A stretch of 64,000 bases of DNA. It comes from Vibrio litoralis DSM 17657 (GTDB taxonomy: Bacteria > Pseudomonadota > Gammaproteobacteria > Enterobacterales > Vibrionaceae). Both the position numbers and the translations under genes were made by a program. Numbering within the stretch: position 1 is the first letter of the stretch; the number at the start of each line of letters is the position of its first letter. The stretch spans positions 1 through 64,000 of the forward strand of contig NZ_AUFZ01000002.1 of the NCBI RefSeq assembly GCF_000426765.1, given 5' to 3'. This document shows, piece by piece, positions 29,126-37,366 of this stretch. Under the pieces are notes generated by a model. That model ran no database searches. It saw only the letters and a program-made list of their open reading frames with translations, and was not told the DNA's origin.

Positions 29126-29809
29126 ATGGAAACCCCAATTAAAGATGAATCGAACCGCAGGCCATTAGCGGTTCGAGAACGAAAGATCACAAAAAAAATT
29201 GCGATCTGGCTGAGTCACAAAAATGTCACGTCTAATCAAATATCTTTATTAAGCATAGTCTTTGCTGTTATTGGTTTTGCCTTATTGCTTAGCTATTCAA
29301 TCAATCCCACGCCATTACTCTTACTGCTCGCCGCGCTAAGCATTCAGTTACGTTTATTGTGCAACCTCTTTGATGGCATGGTCGCGGTAGAAGGAGGAAA
29401 GAAAACCCCAGCCGGAGAATTATTTAATGACGTACCGGATAGAATTGCAGATCCACTTTTTATCGTTGCGGCCGGTTTTACAACTCAATCTGCTTTGGGT
29501 CTCGATTTAGCTTGGGGATGCGCCATTTTGGCAGTACTCACCGCTTACATTCGTGTACTTGGAGTAAGTATGGGTGGAGCAGCGAATTTTTGCGGCCCAA
29601 TGGCGAAGCAACACCGTATGGCATTACTAACACTATCACTCGTGATATTAAGCATCGCAGCTTGGTTTGATTGGCCGATACCGTTACTCAAATTCAGCAT
29701 GGATTTTGCGCTTACCATCATGTTACTCGGCCTACTACTCACCGTATGGCTGAGACTGAAATATATTTATAGCCATCATCAAAACCATGATGAGGCCCCT
29801 CATGTTTAA
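29126..29809 (+). CDS. CDP-alcohol phosphatidyltransferase family protein (YnbA-like)
   Basis: A 227-residue integral membrane protein with about six membrane segments, of the CDP-alcohol phosphotransferase family. The signature region is NLFDGMVAVEGGKKTPAG followed by ELFNDVPDR. Against the usual D-x2-D-G-x2-A-R-x8-G-x3-D-x3-D pattern, the first and third Asp are Asn and the Arg is Val, while the second and fourth Asp are kept. As I remember, this variant recurs in the YnbA subfamily. The likely reaction is transfer of a phosphatidyl group from CDP-diacylglycerol to an unknown alcohol. The stop overlaps the next gene by 8 bases, so the three lipid genes form an operon. Confidence 0.82.
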   Translation: METPIKDESNRRPLAVRERKITKKIAIWLSHKNVTSNQISLLSIVFAVIGFALLLSYSINPTPLLLLLAALSIQLRLLCNLFDGMVAVEGGKKTPAGELFNDVPDRIADPLFIVAAGFTTQSALGLDLAWGCAILAVLTAYIRVLGVSMGGAANFCGPMAKQHRMALLTLSLVILSIAAWFDWPIPLLKFSMDFALTIMLLGLLLTVWLRLKYIYSHHQNHDEAPHV

Positions 29810-30734
29810 TATTCCAGATCACTCTCAGCATGTGATGATCGCCATTATTGCGGTTTTATTGATCTCCACCATCACCTATATCTGGCTCTCACGTCAACAC
29901 TCAGACAAAAATTATCTCGAACTGAAACTGCGTATTCGCTCTTGGTGGTGGATGATAGCGATAGTACTCGTGGTACTGGCTTTACCACTTAATTACACCT
30001 TATTTTTTATGGGTTTCCTGAGTTTTATGGCACTCAAAGAGTTTCTGTCTATAGTGCCTACCCGCATGACCGACAGACGCGTGATCTTTTGGGCCTATCT
30101 CTCTATTCCATTTCAATTTTATTGGTTGTCGATTGGCTGGTACGGGATGTTTATTATTTTCATCCCAGTGTATGTCTTTTTGTATTTACCTATGGTGATG
30201 GTGTTAATTGGTGATACTAAAGGTTTTATTCGTTCGGCGGGGATTATTCATTGGGCCATGATGTTGACCGTTTTCTGCGTCAGTCATATGGCTTATTTGT
30301 TAGTGCTCCCTAGCCTCAACCCAAGTGCTGGCGCGTTAGGAATGTTGTTGTTTCTGTTAGTCATGACCCAATTTAATGACGTATGCCAATATGTGTGGGG
30401 TAAGAGTTTTGGTAAACATAAAATTGTCCCTAAAGTGAGCCCGAACAAAACATGGCAAGGCTTTATCGGTGGCGCGATCACCGTTGTTGTCGTTTCTTAT
30501 GTTGCCGCCCCTTATTTAACCCCACTGACACCAATACAAGGTGTTGTTGCCGGACTTATTATCGCCTTCAGTGGTTTTATTGGAGACTTAGTGATCTCTT
30601 CAGTTAAACGAGATTTAAGCATAAAAGATACTGGGCAGTTTATTCCAGGGCATGGCGGCATATTAGACCGCATTGATAGCCTGATGTTTACCGCCCCTTT
30701 ATTTTTCCACTATATCTACTACCTATATTACTAA
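29802..30734 (+). CDS. Phosphatidate cytidylyltransferase (CdsA family, YnbB-like)
   Basis: About 310 residues with eight or so membrane segments. It makes CDP-diacylglycerol from phosphatidate and CTP. The C-terminal CDS signature is complete: SSVKRDLSIKDTG followed by HGGILDRIDSL. This is most likely a second, accessory enzyme, since the essential cdsA normally sits in the rseP-bamA region. I start at ATG 29802, with GAGG 6 bases upstream; ATG codons at 29787 and 29790 are alternatives. It overlaps the upstream gene and abuts the PlsC-like gene, giving a coherent lipid pathway. Confidence 0.85.
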   Translation: MFNIPDHSQHVMIAIIAVLLISTITYIWLSRQHSDKNYLELKLRIRSWWWMIAIVLVVLALPLNYTLFFMGFLSFMALKEFLSIVPTRMTDRRVIFWAYLSIPFQFYWLSIGWYGMFIIFIPVYVFLYLPMVMVLIGDTKGFIRSAGIIHWAMMLTVFCVSHMAYLLVLPSLNPSAGALGMLLFLLVMTQFNDVCQYVWGKSFGKHKIVPKVSPNKTWQGFIGGAITVVVVSYVAAPYLTPLTPIQGVVAGLIIAFSGFIGDLVISSVKRDLSIKDTGQFIPGHGGILDRIDSLMFTAPLFFHYIYYLYY

Positions 30735-30740
30735 GTGATT

Positions 30741-31394
30741 ATGTCCAGACTACTCAAAATATTATTTGTCCTATTGATAGTGAAGCCTTTGGTTTTTATT
30801 GGCTTAGGGCTGAATATTATACAACGACAAAACCTACCAGAACATGGGCCTATCATCATTGCCGCTAACCATAATAGTCACCTTGATACGCTAGTATTGT
30901 TAGCATTATTTCCTATTCATATGGTTCATCGCGTGCGTCCAGTTGCAGCAGCAGATTACTTTCTCGCTAACCCGTTAATTGCTTGGCTCTCATTAAATGT
31001 GATTGGCATTATTCCTATTCGCAGAGCCCCTTCAGCCTCTCAACGCAACGAGGTTTTTTCTGCTTGCCATCAGGCACTCAACAATGGGGAAATTTTAATT
31101 ATTTTTCCGGAAGGCAGTCGCGGTAACCCCGAAATCATGAGCGGGCTAAAGAAAGGGATTTATCACCTAGTCAAACAGCATCCTAATGCCGCGGTATTAC
31201 CTGTGGTGATAAGAGGTTTAGGTCGTTCATTACCCAAAGGCACCGCCATGTTAGTACCCTTTAATTGCGATATTGTGATAGGGGAAGCTCAGATGACATT
31301 TACCAATACGCAGCAATTTATCGAAAGGATGCAAAAACAATATCAACAACTCACGCGTTATTGCATTACCCAAGTAATGGAACAAGACAACTAA
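30741..31394 (+). CDS. 1-acyl-sn-glycerol-3-phosphate acyltransferase-like protein
   Basis: A 217-residue PlsC-family acyltransferase with an N-terminal membrane segment. The catalytic NHxxxxD motif is ANHNSHLDTLVL (about residues 43-54) and the substrate motif is FPEGSRGNPE. It probably acylates lysophosphatidate or a similar lipid at the inner membrane. I start at ATG 30741; an in-frame GTG at 30735 is possible. It is the third gene of the lipid operon and could supply phosphatidate to the CdsA-like enzyme. It ends 9 bases from the convergent murR-like gene with no visible terminator between. Confidence 0.85.
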   Translation: MSRLLKILFVLLIVKPLVFIGLGLNIIQRQNLPEHGPIIIAANHNSHLDTLVLLALFPIHMVHRVRPVAAADYFLANPLIAWLSLNVIGIIPIRRAPSASQRNEVFSACHQALNNGEILIIFPEGSRGNPEIMSGLKKGIYHLVKQHPNAAVLPVVIRGLGRSLPKGTAMLVPFNCDIVIGEAQMTFTNTQQFIERMQKQYQQLTRYCITQVMEQDN

Positions 31395-31403
31395 ACACGC
31401 CAC

Positions 31404-32252
31404 TTAAGAAAAACGTTCCACATCCGAGCGAATTTCATCAATTAGCACTCTGGCAATATCTTCTTTATATTGAACTAGCTGAATAAACAATAAATCGGTA
31501 ATCACATTTTGTGCGGTACGCGATGCAATAGAAGAGCTACGGTTTTGGCTTTCATCGGCAATGGTATCAAAACATAAATCAGCGATTTTTCTTAATTTAC
31601 TGCTTTTTGGTGAGGTTAAGGCGATCACTTTCGCACCTTGTTGCTTGGCGGTTTCTGCTGCCAATAGCACTTCTTTTCTATCCCCTGAAAATGAAATTAC
31701 GATTTGCACATCTTGCGGGGTTAAAATGCGCGCTACTGCCAGTTGAACATGACTATCTGATTCAGTTAGCGCTGTGACACCTAACTTAAGTAACTTATAA
31801 CTTAAATCTTTAGCGGTTAATGCTGAGCCGCCAATGCCAACAATTTGCACTCGCTCAGCATTATCAATCCAATGAATCGCTTGCTCGCACACCGCCATCG
31901 ACAATGCATTAGTGGTATTCACCATTGCATCAATCTTGCTTTGTACTAGCTTCTGAGCAATCACAGTAACCGGATCATCGGCCAAAATATCATGATGTAA
32001 AGGAGTCACTTGAGAGGAATGGCGACGGATTAAGTCTTCATTAATCGCCAATTTAAACTGACTGTACCCCTTAAAACCGAGCTTTTGCGTGAGCTTAACG
32101 ATACTTGATTGGCTAACCTGAATTAAATCGGCCATCTCTTGGCTGGTTAAATGGCAAGCTTGCTCTGGGTTTTGATTTATCCAGTCGATAATTTTTCGTC
32201 CGCTCGATGAAATTCCATCCCTTTGCTTAATCATTTTATAAAAAACCGACAT
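31404..32252 (-). CDS. murR: RpiR-family regulator, probable MurR repressor of MurNAc genes
   Basis: About 282 residues: an N-terminal RpiR helix-turn-helix (LTSQEMADLIQVSQSSIVKLTQKLG) and a C-terminal SIS sugar-phosphate domain (VGIGGSALTAKDLSYKL). By analogy with E. coli MurR it should repress murQP and respond to MurNAc-6-phosphate. The assignment rests on family and on its divergent position next to murQ. I start at ATG 32252, which has AGGATGG 4-6 bases upstream; the frame stays open upstream but encodes a hydrophobic stretch without support. Confidence 0.82.
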   Translation of the reverse strand: MSVFYKMIKQRDGISSSGRKIIDWINQNPEQACHLTSQEMADLIQVSQSSIVKLTQKLGFKGYSQFKLAINEDLIRRHSSQVTPLHHDILADDPVTVIAQKLVQSKIDAMVNTTNALSMAVCEQAIHWIDNAERVQIVGIGGSALTAKDLSYKLLKLGVTALTESDSHVQLAVARILTPQDVQIVISFSGDRKEVLLAAETAKQQGAKVIALTSPKSSKLRKIADLCFDTIADESQNRSSSIASRTAQNVITDLLFIQLVQYKEDIARVLIDEIRSDVERFS

Positions 32253-32292
32253 AAACCATCCTAAATAAAAAAAACACAAAAAAGAATAAATT

Positions 32293-32309
32293 ATTCCAAC
32301 AATAGGAAT
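32293..32309. promoter_or_regulatory. Inverted repeat near the murR start, possible operator
   Basis: ATTCC (32293-32297) and GGAAT (32305-32309), 7 bases apart, about 40 bases upstream of the murR start. It shares its GGAAT half-site with the palindrome at 32448-32462, so both may be sites for the same regulator. Confidence 0.45.
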
Positions 32310-32426
32310 CACAACAACCAAATATAACTAATTAATTTAATTGAATACTAATAAAAATCGCTGAGATATTAAACAAAATTATTGCGCCATTATTCCATAA
32401 TAAAGCCCAAAAAGAATAACTTCAGC

Positions 32427-32442
32427 TGTGATCACTATCACT
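32427..32442 (+). promoter_or_regulatory. CRP site upstream of murQ
   Basis: TGTGA-N6-TCACT matches the CRP consensus TGTGA-N6-TCACA at nine of ten positions. Its centre (32434.5) is 41.5 bases upstream of the start site predicted from the -10 at 32464-32469, the exact class II activator position. cAMP-CRP control fits a sugar uptake operon and is known for E. coli murQP. Confidence 0.75.
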
Positions 32443-32447
32443 AAAAA

Positions 32448-32469
32448 GGAATAATGTATTCCATATTAT
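32448..32469 (+). promoter_or_regulatory. murQ promoter with overlapping palindromic operator
   Basis: The palindrome GGAATA-atg-TATTCC (32448-32462) is followed directly by a TATTAT -10 (32464-32469). Bound repressor would cover the space between the CRP site and the -10. The likely ligand is the divergently encoded RpiR protein. Confidence 0.65.
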
Positions 32470-32504
32470 CCTCATCAAATCACCTTCCACCAGAGAGACA
32501 TATT

Positions 32505-33404
32505 ATGAAAATTGATTTAACCCACTTAGTAACGGAAAGCCGAAATACTGCCAGTGCTGAGATTGATACCCTTTCAACACAAGAGATGCTGACCATCATT
32601 AACCAAGAAGATCAAAAAGTCCCTCTGGCGGTGAAAGCGGAACTACCAAAAATTGCCCAAGCAGTCGATGTGATCACCCAGGCGTTTGCCTCTGGTGGTC
32701 GATTAATTTATATGGGTGCAGGCACTTCTGGTCGACTAGGCATTCTTGATGCAAGTGAGTGCCCGCCAACTTATGGAAGCAACCCAGACCTAGTAGTCGG
32801 TTTAATTGCTGGTGGTCATCAAGCTATTTTAAAAGCCGTCGAGAATGCTGAAGACAATGTCGAACTCGGCCAATCGGATCTTGAATCACTAAATCTAACT
32901 AACAAAGACGTAGTAGTAGGAATCGCCGCCAGTGGCCGTACTCCTTATGTGATTGGCGGTTTGAAATATGCTAATTCAGTAGGCGCTACTACGGTATCAC
33001 TGGCTTGCAATCCGGGGTGCCCAATGGAAGCACAAGCCAAAATCGTGATTACTCCGATTGTCGGTGCCGAAGTGGTTACTGGTTCATCTCGCATGAAAGC
33101 GGGCACCGCACAAAAACTAGTACTGAATATGTTAACCACTGGCGCAATGATTCGCAGTGGTAAAGTCTTTGGCAACCTAATGGTGGATGTAGAAGCCACT
33201 AACGCCAAACTCATTCAGCGCCAAACCAATATTGTGGTGGAAGCAACTGGCGCGACGACTGAGCAAGCTGAACAAGCACTTAATGCATGTGACCGTCACT
33301 GCAAAACCGCTATTTTGATGCTTCTAGCTGATATTGATGCTGAGCAAGCCAAACAGCGTTTAATCCAACATAACGGCTTTATTCGTGCCGCTTTAATTAA
33401 CTGA
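32505..33404 (+). CDS. murQ: N-acetylmuramic acid 6-phosphate etherase
   Basis: MurQ, 299 residues, cleaves the lactyl ether of MurNAc-6-phosphate to GlcNAc-6-phosphate and D-lactate in the cytosol. The SIS-fold signature [25 protein letters not shown] region (about 65-85) is present, with the [12 protein letters not shown] block downstream. I chose ATG 32505, preceded by AGAGAG, which gives the normal MurQ N-terminus; the frame is open 17 codons further upstream but that would overlap the promoter. It is transcribed with murP, 27 bases downstream. Confidence 0.95.
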   Translation: MKIDLTHLVTESRNTASAEIDTLSTQEMLTIINQEDQKVPLAVKAELPKIAQAVDVITQAFASGGRLIYMGAGTSGRLGILDASECPPTYGSNPDLVVGLIAGGHQAILKAVENAEDNVELGQSDLESLNLTNKDVVVGIAASGRTPYVIGGLKYANSVGATTVSLACNPGCPMEAQAKIVITPIVGAEVVTGSSRMKAGTAQKLVLNMLTTGAMIRSGKVFGNLMVDVEATNAKLIQRQTNIVVEATGATTEQAEQALNACDRHCKTAILMLLADIDAEQAKQRLIQHNGFIRAALIN

Positions 33405-33431
33405 TTTCACAATCACTCAAGGAATAAAATC

Positions 33432-34880
33432 ATGGCGAAAATTACTTCTGCAATGATGGAAACCATCTTAGCAACCGTTGGTGGTAGTGCGAATATCAAT
33501 AAATGCGGCAACTGTATGACGCGCTTACGTCTATCACTCAACAACTACGGTGTGATTGATTTAACAGGCTTAAAGTCAGTCGCTGGCGTAATGGGGGTAG
33601 TTGAAGGTGACGAACAACTGCAAATTATTTTAGGTCCAGGTAAAGCGCAAACCGCTGCCGATCTGATGAATGACTTAATTGCCAATTCAAGTTCTGAAAC
33701 AGCACAACCAGTAGAAAACCAAGACTTATCAAGCATCGCATCTGATCAAAAAAAGCAGATGAAAAGTAAACAAACCAGCGGAGTACAACGCTTCTTAAGT
33801 AAGTTTGCCACTATTTTTACTCCGCTTATCCCAGGCTTTATTGCGGCTGGCTTACTACTCGGTTTTGCTACGCTGCTTGAGCAAATTTACGTTCTCGATC
33901 AAACGCCAAGTGTTTTTATGGTCGATTTAATCGCTTATATGAAAGTATTTGGTAAAGGCCTATTTGCTTTCCTAAGTATTTTAATTGGCTATAACGCTCA
34001 ACAAGCCTTTGGCGGTTCTGGGGTTAATGGTGCCATCTTAGCGTCACTGTTCGTACTAGGCTATAACCCAGATGCGACCTCAGGTATTTACTCTGGCATG
34101 AGTGAGTTCTTCGGTATGGTTATCGATCCACGCGGTAATATTATCGGCGTATTGATGGCAGCGATCATTGGCGCGCAGGTCGAGAAATTTGTACGTAAAT
34201 ATATGCCCGATGACCTTGATATGATCTTAACCTCGGTCGTCACCTTATTGATAATGGGTGTTGTGACTTTTGTGGTGATCATGCCAATTGGTGGCGAGCT
34301 GTTTAAAGGTATGTCTTGGTTGTTCTTAAACCTTAATGACAACCCGATTGGTGCCGCTATTCTCGCAGGCTTATTCTTAATCTCGGTGGTGTTTGGTATT
34401 CACCAAGGCTTTGTTCCTGTCTACTTTGCGTTAATGGAAGCACAAGGTTTTAACTCACTGTTCCCTATTCTAGCCATGGCGGGCGGTGGTCAAGTGGGTG
34501 CTTCTATGGCGCTTTACTTTAAAGCCAATAAAGATGCGCTACTAAGAACACAAGTGAAAGGTGCGATTATTCCGGGAATTTTAGGGATTGGTGAGCCGCT
34601 GATTTATGGCGTGACATTACCTCGCGTGAAACCTTTTGTGACGGCTTGTTTAGGTGGTGCGGCTGGTGGCTTCTTTATTGGCTTAGTATCCTACCTTGGG
34701 TTACCTGTAGGGCTAAATACCGTATTTGGTCCATCTGGTATTGTTGCTCTACCACTGATGACATCCGCTAGCGGTATCTTCCCTGCAATGATGGTGTTCT
34801 TGGTCGGGCTACTGATTTCTTACATTGTTGGCTTCCTTGCGACCTACTTCTTTGGCACTAAGGATGTGGATTTAAGCTAA
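33432..34880 (+). CDS. murP: MurNAc-specific PTS enzyme IIBC
   Basis: MurP, 482 residues, imports and phosphorylates N-acetylmuramic acid. The N-terminal EIIB domain (about 1-90) carries the phosphocysteine in [10 protein letters not shown] (likely Cys28). A linker follows, then an EIIC membrane domain of about ten segments starting around residue 125, with [14 protein letters not shown]. No EIIA domain is present, so phosphate must come from another protein such as EIIA-Glc, as in E. coli. Close similarity to E. coli MurP through the EIIC domain supports the substrate. A terminator follows at 34978. Confidence 0.93.
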   Translation: MAKITSAMMETILATVGGSANINKCGNCMTRLRLSLNNYGVIDLTGLKSVAGVMGVVEGDEQLQIILGPGKAQTAADLMNDLIANSSSETAQPVENQDLSSIASDQKKQMKSKQTSGVQRFLSKFATIFTPLIPGFIAAGLLLGFATLLEQIYVLDQTPSVFMVDLIAYMKVFGKGLFAFLSILIGYNAQQAFGGSGVNGAILASLFVLGYNPDATSGIYSGMSEFFGMVIDPRGNIIGVLMAAIIGAQVEKFVRKYMPDDLDMILTSVVTLLIMGVVTFVVIMPIGGELFKGMSWLFLNLNDNPIGAAILAGLFLISVVFGIHQGFVPVYFALMEAQGFNSLFPILAMAGGGQVGASMALYFKANKDALLRTQVKGAIIPGILGIGEPLIYGVTLPRVKPFVTACLGGAAGGFFIGLVSYLGLPVGLNTVFGPSGIVALPLMTSASGIFPAMMVFLVGLLISYIVGFLATYFFGTKDVDLS

Positions 34881-34977
34881 GCCTCTTTGAGATAACAATC
34901 TCTGAACTAACAATCTCTTAATTAACAGAGTTAAGTTAATTATTATTTAAGCTAGATTCCCCCCTAGATCCTAGCTT

Positions 34978-35021
34978 GCGCCTTTACCAGTAAAATCATT
35001 TAACGGTAAAGGCGCTTTTTT
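34978..35021. terminator. Terminator between murP and punR
   Basis: GCGCCTTTACC (34978-34988) pairs perfectly with GGTAAAGGCGC (35005-35015) around a 16-base loop, followed by six T. It separates the convergent murP and LysR genes. Confidence 0.87.
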
Positions 35022-35057
35022 CATTTTTGATTAATAGTGATTCCTATAAATCAATAC

Positions 35058-35957
35058 TCATTTAAGCCAGTCTTGATACATTTTCTGGCTATCGCCAAGG
35101 TAGTCTATCAACCATTCCACCAGCTTATTGCCTTGGTTCTTGCGCCATACTAAACAACAAGCGCTTAAGGGTTTATCGCCAGTGAGATTCACTTCAATTA
35201 AATCACCTTGCTCGATAAAAAACGTCGCCATGTGACGTGGCATATACCCCATTCCGACTTTGTTTTTTAAACATTCAATAGCACTAAACCAATTAGGCAG
35301 TAATAAACGACGCTGCTGTGCGGAATGCCAAGTATGGCGTTTAGGTAGAATGGTCGAGGTATCGTCCAAACAAATGGCTGGGATCGCGGCTAAATCGTCA
35401 TCAGTTAATTCACTTTGACTCGCTAATGGGTGATCGGCGGCCATCACATACGCCCAGTCAATGCTGCCCATAGGTTTAACGCCATAATCGCCACTCACCG
35501 GAATCGCCGAAGTTGCTCCTATCACGACATCCGCGCGCCCTTCAGAAATCGCTTCCCATGATCCATTAAACACCTCCATATTAATTTGCAATTCGGCATA
35601 ATCGAAAGTGTTATAAAAATCCTCAATTAAAGGTTTTAACTGTTCAAGTTTTACGATGTTATCTAAAGTTAGCTTAACGGTTTTATGATAACCACTTTCG
35701 ACTCGTTTGGTTTGTGCTTTCACTTCTTCCATTTGACGCAATAACTGACGCGCTTCTTTAATAAAGTGTTCCCCAGCTTCGGTTAATTGCACTTTTCGAG
35801 TTAATCGATGAAATAGTTTCACACCAAGCTCTTGTTCAACCTGACGAACCGCATAACTTATCGCCGAAGGGACTTTGTGTAATTGCTCTGCCGCTGCAGT
35901 AAAACTGCCCATACGTGCTACGGTATCGAGCATTTGTAGTGATTGCTTTGAATACAT
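35058..35957 (-). CDS. punR: LysR-type regulator PunR (purine nucleoside transport)
   Basis: A 299-residue LysR-type regulator. The N-terminal helix-turn-helix (about 1-60) has ARMGSFTAAAEQLHKVPSAI, very close to E. coli PunR (YdhB), and the effector domain shares FNGSWEAISEGRADVVIGAT. PunR activates the divergent transporter gene punC in response to purine nucleosides such as adenosine. I chose ATG 35957 with GGAAGG upstream; an in-frame GTG at 35969 is possible. The punC gene lies divergently 154 bases away, supporting the call. Confidence 0.87.
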   Translation of the reverse strand: MYSKQSLQMLDTVARMGSFTAAAEQLHKVPSAISYAVRQVEQELGVKLFHRLTRKVQLTEAGEHFIKEARQLLRQMEEVKAQTKRVESGYHKTVKLTLDNIVKLEQLKPLIEDFYNTFDYAELQINMEVFNGSWEAISEGRADVVIGATSAIPVSGDYGVKPMGSIDWAYVMAADHPLASQSELTDDDLAAIPAICLDDTSTILPKRHTWHSAQQRRLLLPNWFSAIECLKNKVGMGYMPRHMATFFIEQGDLIEVNLTGDKPLSACCLVWRKNQGNKLVEWLIDYLGDSQKMYQDWLK

Positions 35958-36033
35958 ATTCCCTTCCACTTAGCTTACTTTTCAATTTATCCATCTATCA
36001 AAAAAATTGAACGATGAGTTAAAATTATAACGT

Positions 36034-36062
36034 TTAATTTCTCAGATAGAAAAATTTATAAT
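36034..36062 (+). promoter_or_regulatory. punC promoter
   Basis: A perfect TATAAT (36057-36062) with a weak -35 (TTAATT, 36034-36039) 17 bases upstream. A weak -35 is usual for a promoter that needs a LysR-type activator. The -10 overlaps the first ATG of the frame (36061), so transcripts from here must use the ATG at 36112. Confidence 0.6.
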
Positions 36063-36111
36063 GCGATTAATCTTTGGCATTACGTCAACTTCTATCCTGA
36101 ATGGTCGCTTT

Positions 36112-37299
36112 ATGAATATCGCAAAAACACAATTATTTTATCTTGCTGCATTATCCATGTTGGGCTTTGTTGCCACCGACATGTATTTGCCAGCATTCAA
36201 AACCTTAGAAGCGCATTTTGCTACTGGTCCAGAATCGATTGCTTTATCTTTATCAATCTTTTTAGCCGGTATGGCTTCTGGTCAGCTGTTATGGGGTCTA
36301 GCTTCGGATAAGTTTGGTCATCGTAATACGCTCGCCACCGGATTAGTGCTGTTTTCTTTAGCATCACTCGGTTTAGGCTTTAGCCAAGAAGTATGGCAAT
36401 TATTGACTCTACGCTTTATTCAAGCGATTGGGGTTTGTGCGCCAGCGGTGATCTGGCAGGCGATGGTGATTAAACGCTATTCAAGCTCAGTTAGCCAACA
36501 AGTGTTTGCGTCTATTATGCCGTTAGTGGCTTTATCGCCTGCTATCGCACCACAACTTGGCGTTTTCTTGATGAGCCACTTTGGTTGGTCGAGCATCTTT
36601 ATTTTCTTAACCGTAGTCGGTGCTGCGCTAACTTGGATGACGCTAGCTCAACCAAAAGATCCAGCAGCCGAACCAAAACAGACGTCAATTAAGCAAGATA
36701 TTAAAGGCTTGTTTGGCTCTCGCGTTTATCTAGGTAACGTATTGATGTTTGCGATGGCTTCAGCATGTTTCTTTGCCTACCTTACCGGTATGCCAGAAAT
36801 TATGACTTCTATGGGCTATGACGCGAAAGATATTGGTTTAAGCTTTGTTCCTCAAACCATTGCATTTATGGCGGGTGGTTACTTTGGTAAACGTTATGTC
36901 GCTAAACTCGGTGATAGTAAGGTATTAAAAGCTTTATTAGCTCTATTCACGGTTTCATCTATCGTGATGTTTATCGCCTCACAAATGAACATCAGCACGA
37001 TTTGGCCAGTGTTAATCCCGTTCTGCTTTATTGCTGTCGCGAACGGTGCGTTATACCCAATCGTAGTGAACCGTGCGCTTTCAAGTTGCAAAAATAGCCC
37101 AGCTACCGCAGCAGGTCTACAAAATAGCTTACAGATTTGTATCAGTGGCTTAGCCAGTGCTTTAGTGGCAGCATTTGCCAGCCAAGCACTGCCAACCACT
37201 GGTTTTGTTGCTGTGCTATGTACACTTGGCTTATTAGCTGGCTACTTGTTCTCAGTATCAAAAGTAGAAGTGAATACTGAGTTAGTAGAAGAAGCATAG
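36112..37299 (+). CDS. punC: MFS purine nucleoside transporter PunC (Bcr/CflA family)
   Basis: A 395-residue major facilitator protein with 12 membrane segments, of the Bcr/CflA drug-H+ family. It matches E. coli PunC (YdhC) in LGFVATDMYLPAF, FLAG near residue 60, IQAIGVCAPAVIWQAMV and LSFVPQTIAFMAGGY. PunC imports purine nucleosides. I start at 36112 because a perfect -10 (36057-36062) overlaps the earlier ATG at 36061, which also lacks a ribosome site. It is divergent from punR and ends at a bidirectional terminator. Confidence 0.88.
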   Translation: MNIAKTQLFYLAALSMLGFVATDMYLPAFKTLEAHFATGPESIALSLSIFLAGMASGQLLWGLASDKFGHRNTLATGLVLFSLASLGLGFSQEVWQLLTLRFIQAIGVCAPAVIWQAMVIKRYSSSVSQQVFASIMPLVALSPAIAPQLGVFLMSHFGWSSIFIFLTVVGAALTWMTLAQPKDPAAEPKQTSIKQDIKGLFGSRVYLGNVLMFAMASACFFAYLTGMPEIMTSMGYDAKDIGLSFVPQTIAFMAGGYFGKRYVAKLGDSKVLKALLALFTVSSIVMFIASQMNISTIWPVLIPFCFIAVANGALYPIVVNRALSSCKNSPATAAGLQNSLQICISGLASALVAAFASQALPTTGFVAVLCTLGLLAGYLFSVSKVEVNTELVEEA

Positions 37300-37320
37300 C
37301 TTCTCTAAACTAGATATAAC

Positions 37321-37348
37321 AAAGCCCACTCAAATGAGTGGGCTTTTT
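37321..37348. terminator. Bidirectional terminator between punC and glmU
   Basis: AAAGCCCACTC (37321-37331) pairs perfectly with GAGTGGGCTTT (37336-37346) around a 4-base loop, flanked by A and T runs, between convergent genes. Confidence 0.92.
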
Positions 37349-37366
37349 ACTAGTAACGAAAGTTAA

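Noticed and set aside
32253..32321. 23-codon hydrophobic N-terminal extension of the murR-like protein
   Set aside because: RpiR regulators are cytosolic, and ATG 32252 has a good AGGATGG ribosome site.
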